Below are positions 6,280 through 7,776 of a DNA stretch of 7,776 nucleotides, in pieces. Source of the DNA: Streptococcus sp. UBA6071 (GTDB lineage: Bacteria; Bacillota; Bacilli; Lactobacillales; Streptococcaceae); NCBI GenBank assembly GCA_002436115.1, contig DIXV01000094.1, forward strand, positions 1,839-9,614, given 5' to 3'. The notes under the pieces are model-generated. The model was not told the DNA's origin. It worked only from the letters and a program-made list of their open reading frames with translations, and searched no databases. Position 1 is the stretch's first letter. Each line of letters starts with the position of its first letter. The position numbers and the translations under genes are program-made.

Positions 6280-6308
6280 ATTATAACGAAAAAAAGAAGA
6301 GAAAGGTA
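6280..6308 (-). promoter_or_regulatory. Promoter of bceRS with a small palindrome over the -35 region
   Basis: On the minus strand a consensus -10 box TATAAT (6280-6285) lies 20 bases before the bceR start codon. At 17-base spacing the -35 hexamer is TACCTT (6303-6308), a poor match. Initiation near 6273 would put the transcript start immediately before the AAGGAGG site, giving a very short leader of about 13 bases. A perfect inverted repeat AGGTA-TTTT-TACCT (6304-6317) overlaps the -35 position. Confidence 0.6.
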
Positions 6309-6362
6309 TTTTTACCTGCACATTATTTTGAATACTCTAGTGAAGAAGGGAGAGTTATTCAG

Positions 6363-6410
6363 AAAAAAACTGGGGATTCTTAGACTAGCCTACAAAAGAA
6401 CAGCCCCCAA
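6363..6410 (-). terminator. Probable intrinsic terminator after uvrC
   Basis: On the minus strand TTGGGG (6405-6410) pairs with CCCCAG (6370-6375), including one G-U pair, and TTCTT/AAGAA (6396-6400 with 6377-6381) extends the stem beyond an asymmetric internal loop. Seven T residues follow (6363-6369). It lies about 60 bases beyond the uvrC stop codon and separates uvrC from bceRS. Confidence 0.5.
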
Positions 6411-6468
6411 CTCTCAGCCAAGTACCCACCTCATTCGTATGTCTACATGCCTTATAGTAGCCCATACT

Positions 6469-7776
6469 TTAGTCTGACGTGTTTTCGTTTAAAACCATAT
6501 GAACCCTCTCAGCCACTTGATAGGGAATACCTGTCTCAGAGATGTCAGCTACACTGGCCTCAGCTATTTTAGCCAAAGATTTAAAACGTTTCATTAATTT
6601 CTGCTTGCGCTTGGGACCTAGTCCTTCAATACCATCCAGACGTGAAGAAAAGGTATTTTTAGTTCTCACCTGCCTGTGAAAGGTAATCGCAAAGCGGTGA
6701 ACTTCATCTTGAATGCGTTGAAGCAAGAAAAATTCTTGAGAATTTCTGGCCAAAGTAACCACTTTTAAGGGCTTGCCAAAAAGCAGTTCATGGGTTTGGT
6801 GTTTATCATTTTTTTGGAGACCTGCTACCGGAATATGTGCCATTCCCAACATTTCTAAGCTCTCTAGTGCCGCATTGACTTGGCCTTGCCCCCCATCAAT
6901 AATAATCAAATCAGGCTCGGGTAAGCCCTCTTTCTTGACACGACGATACCGACGGAAAATCACTTCACGCATACTCGCATAGTCATCTGGTCCTACGACT
7001 GTTTTGATCTTATATTTTCGATAATCTCGCCTACTGGCTCTACCATCCAAAAAAACGACCATCGCCGAAACAGGGCTAGCTCCCATAATATTCGAATTAT
7101 CAAATGCCTCGATACGGTTCAACTTTCCAATTCCCAATTGGGAACCTAGATTTTCAACAGCCCCATGGGTTTGCCGAACATCCTTCTCAAGAAGGTTAAA
7201 CTTCTGATGAAGACTGACCCTTGCATTTTTAATAGCTAGTTGCACAAGCTGTTTCTTCTCCCCTCTTTGGGGTTGAACCATTTTAGCGCCAACCAATACT
7301 GCTGCTGCTTGCGCATCAATCTGTTTTGGGAGTAATACTTCTTTTGGAATCAAGTGCTGACTGTTACGGTAGAATTGACCGAGAAAGGTTAGAAAATCTT
7401 CTTCAGCCTCACCATAATAAGGGAGTAGTTGACTTTTACGCTCAATCAATTTTCCTTGGCGGACAAAAAAAACCTGTATAGACATCCAACCTTTATCTAC
7501 TGCATAGCCAAAGACATCCCGATCTTGCATATCTTGGGCCATAACACGCTGTTTCGTCCGAAGAGTGGCGATAGCTTCTAATAAATCCCTGTAATCACTT
7601 GCCCTTTCAAATTCCCAGTTCTCAGAAGCAAGTTGCATTTTAGTCTGTAAATCTTTGATAATATTATCATCATGCCCTGTTAGAAAACGCCCTACTTCTT
7701 TAATCATCTGATCATAGTCTTCTTTTGAAGGCATCTGATCACCATGTGATAAGCATTGCCCTAAATGGTAGTAAAG
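6469..7776 (-). CDS. uvrC: Excinuclease ABC subunit C, 5' end outside the window
   Basis: UvrC makes both cuts around a DNA lesion in nucleotide excision repair, working with UvrA and UvrB. The frame stays open to the window edge. The 14 residues before the first in-window Met ([14 protein letters not shown]) match the conserved end of the UvrC N-terminal GIY-YIG region, so the ATG at 7734 is internal. About 435 of the usual 590-600 residues are present. Counted from that Met, I see the UVR helix-pair for UvrB contact at about 25-60 and the RNase H-like 5' nuclease domain with acidic residues in FDNSN (D212), FLDGR (D230) and IIIDGGQGQ (D280). The HRFAITFHR segment follows at 346-354, then the tandem helix-hairpin-helix at about 365-415 ([15 protein letters not shown]). 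It is an ordinary housekeeping gene ending 208 bases before the bceR start, with no apparent link to the bce module. Confidence 0.96.
   Translation of the reverse strand, partial: LYYHLGQCLSHGDQMPSKEDYDQMIKEVGRFLTGHDDNIIKDLQTKMQLASENWEFERASDYRDLLEAIATLRTKQRVMAQDMQDRDVFGYAVDKGWMSIQVFFVRQGKLIERKSQLLPYYGEAEEDFLTFLGQFYRNSQHLIPKEVLLPKQIDAQAAAVLVGAKMVQPQRGEKKQLVQLAIKNARVSLHQKFNLLEKDVRQTHGAVENLGSQLGIGKLNRIEAFDNSNIMGASPVSAMVVFLDGRASRRDYRKYKIKTVVGPDDYASMREVIFRRYRRVKKEGLPEPDLIIIDGGQGQVNAALESLEMLGMAHIPVAGLQKNDKHQTHELLFGKPLKVVTLARNSQEFFLLQRIQDEVHRFAITFHRQVRTKNTFSSRLDGIEGLGPKRKQKLMKRFKSLAKIAEASVADISETGIPYQVAERVHMVLNENTSD

Noticed and set aside
6259..6477. A 72-codon plus-strand frame in the gap between bceR and uvrC.
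   Set aside because: It starts over the bceR start codon and runs back through the bceRS promoter, the uvrC terminator and the uvrC stop codon. The protein looks like non-coding translation.
7732..7734. ATG at 7734 as the start of uvrC.
   Set aside because: The frame continues upstream to the window edge with UvrC-like residues ([14 protein letters not shown]), so this Met is internal and the gene is cut by the window.
1..7776. CRISPR arrays, tRNA or rRNA genes, insertion sequences, phage or integrase genes.
   Set aside because: No spaced repeat array, tRNA-like fold, transposase motif or terminal inverted repeat was seen. The only repeats are the two promoter copies and the 30-bp tandem in bceB.

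Overview
The window looks like chromosomal DNA of a low-GC Gram-positive coccus, almost certainly a Streptococcus. This rests on the protein families and on AT-rich intergenic DNA with consensus TATAAT boxes and AGGAGG ribosome sites. The salivarius/thermophilus group is my best guess, but I cannot confirm species from the sequence alone.

Layout. A LysR-family regulator of the CpsY/MtaR type (120-1028, +) has an extended -10 box so close to its start codon that its mRNA is predicted to be leaderless. A strong symmetrical hairpin (1053-1082) separates it from the convergent genes. Everything else reads on the minus strand. In transcription order these are the 3' part of uvrC (entering from beyond 7776 and ending at 6469), a response regulator (6260-5577), a histidine kinase overlapping it by 14 bases (5590-4610), a 659-base intergenic region, a BceA-type ATPase (3950-3192) and a BceB-type permease (3190-1163) one base later.

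How it works together. The four large genes form a complete Bce-type (Mbr-like) peptide-antibiotic sensing and detoxification module. The kinase has two membrane helices and almost no extracellular loop, so in this family it senses through the ABC transporter. The permease carries the family's 10-helix layout with a large extracellular domain between helices 7 and 8. The regulator is expected to switch on the transporter when a cell-wall-active peptide such as bacitracin or a lantibiotic is present.

The intergenic region is the most informative part. It holds two copies of one promoter module. Each copy has a TTACA-N4-TGTAA-type inverted repeat, then a 24-base stretch identical between copies, then a TGGCA(A/G) -35 box, a 17-base spacer and a TATG(C/A)T -10 box. 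One copy drives bceAB. The other sits behind the kinase gene and drives a 48-codon small ORF with a good ribosome site, which may be a frameshifted remnant of a protein of about 69 residues. No equivalent box is visible in front of the two-component genes. The permease also carries a perfect 30-base in-frame tandem duplication in its extracellular domain.
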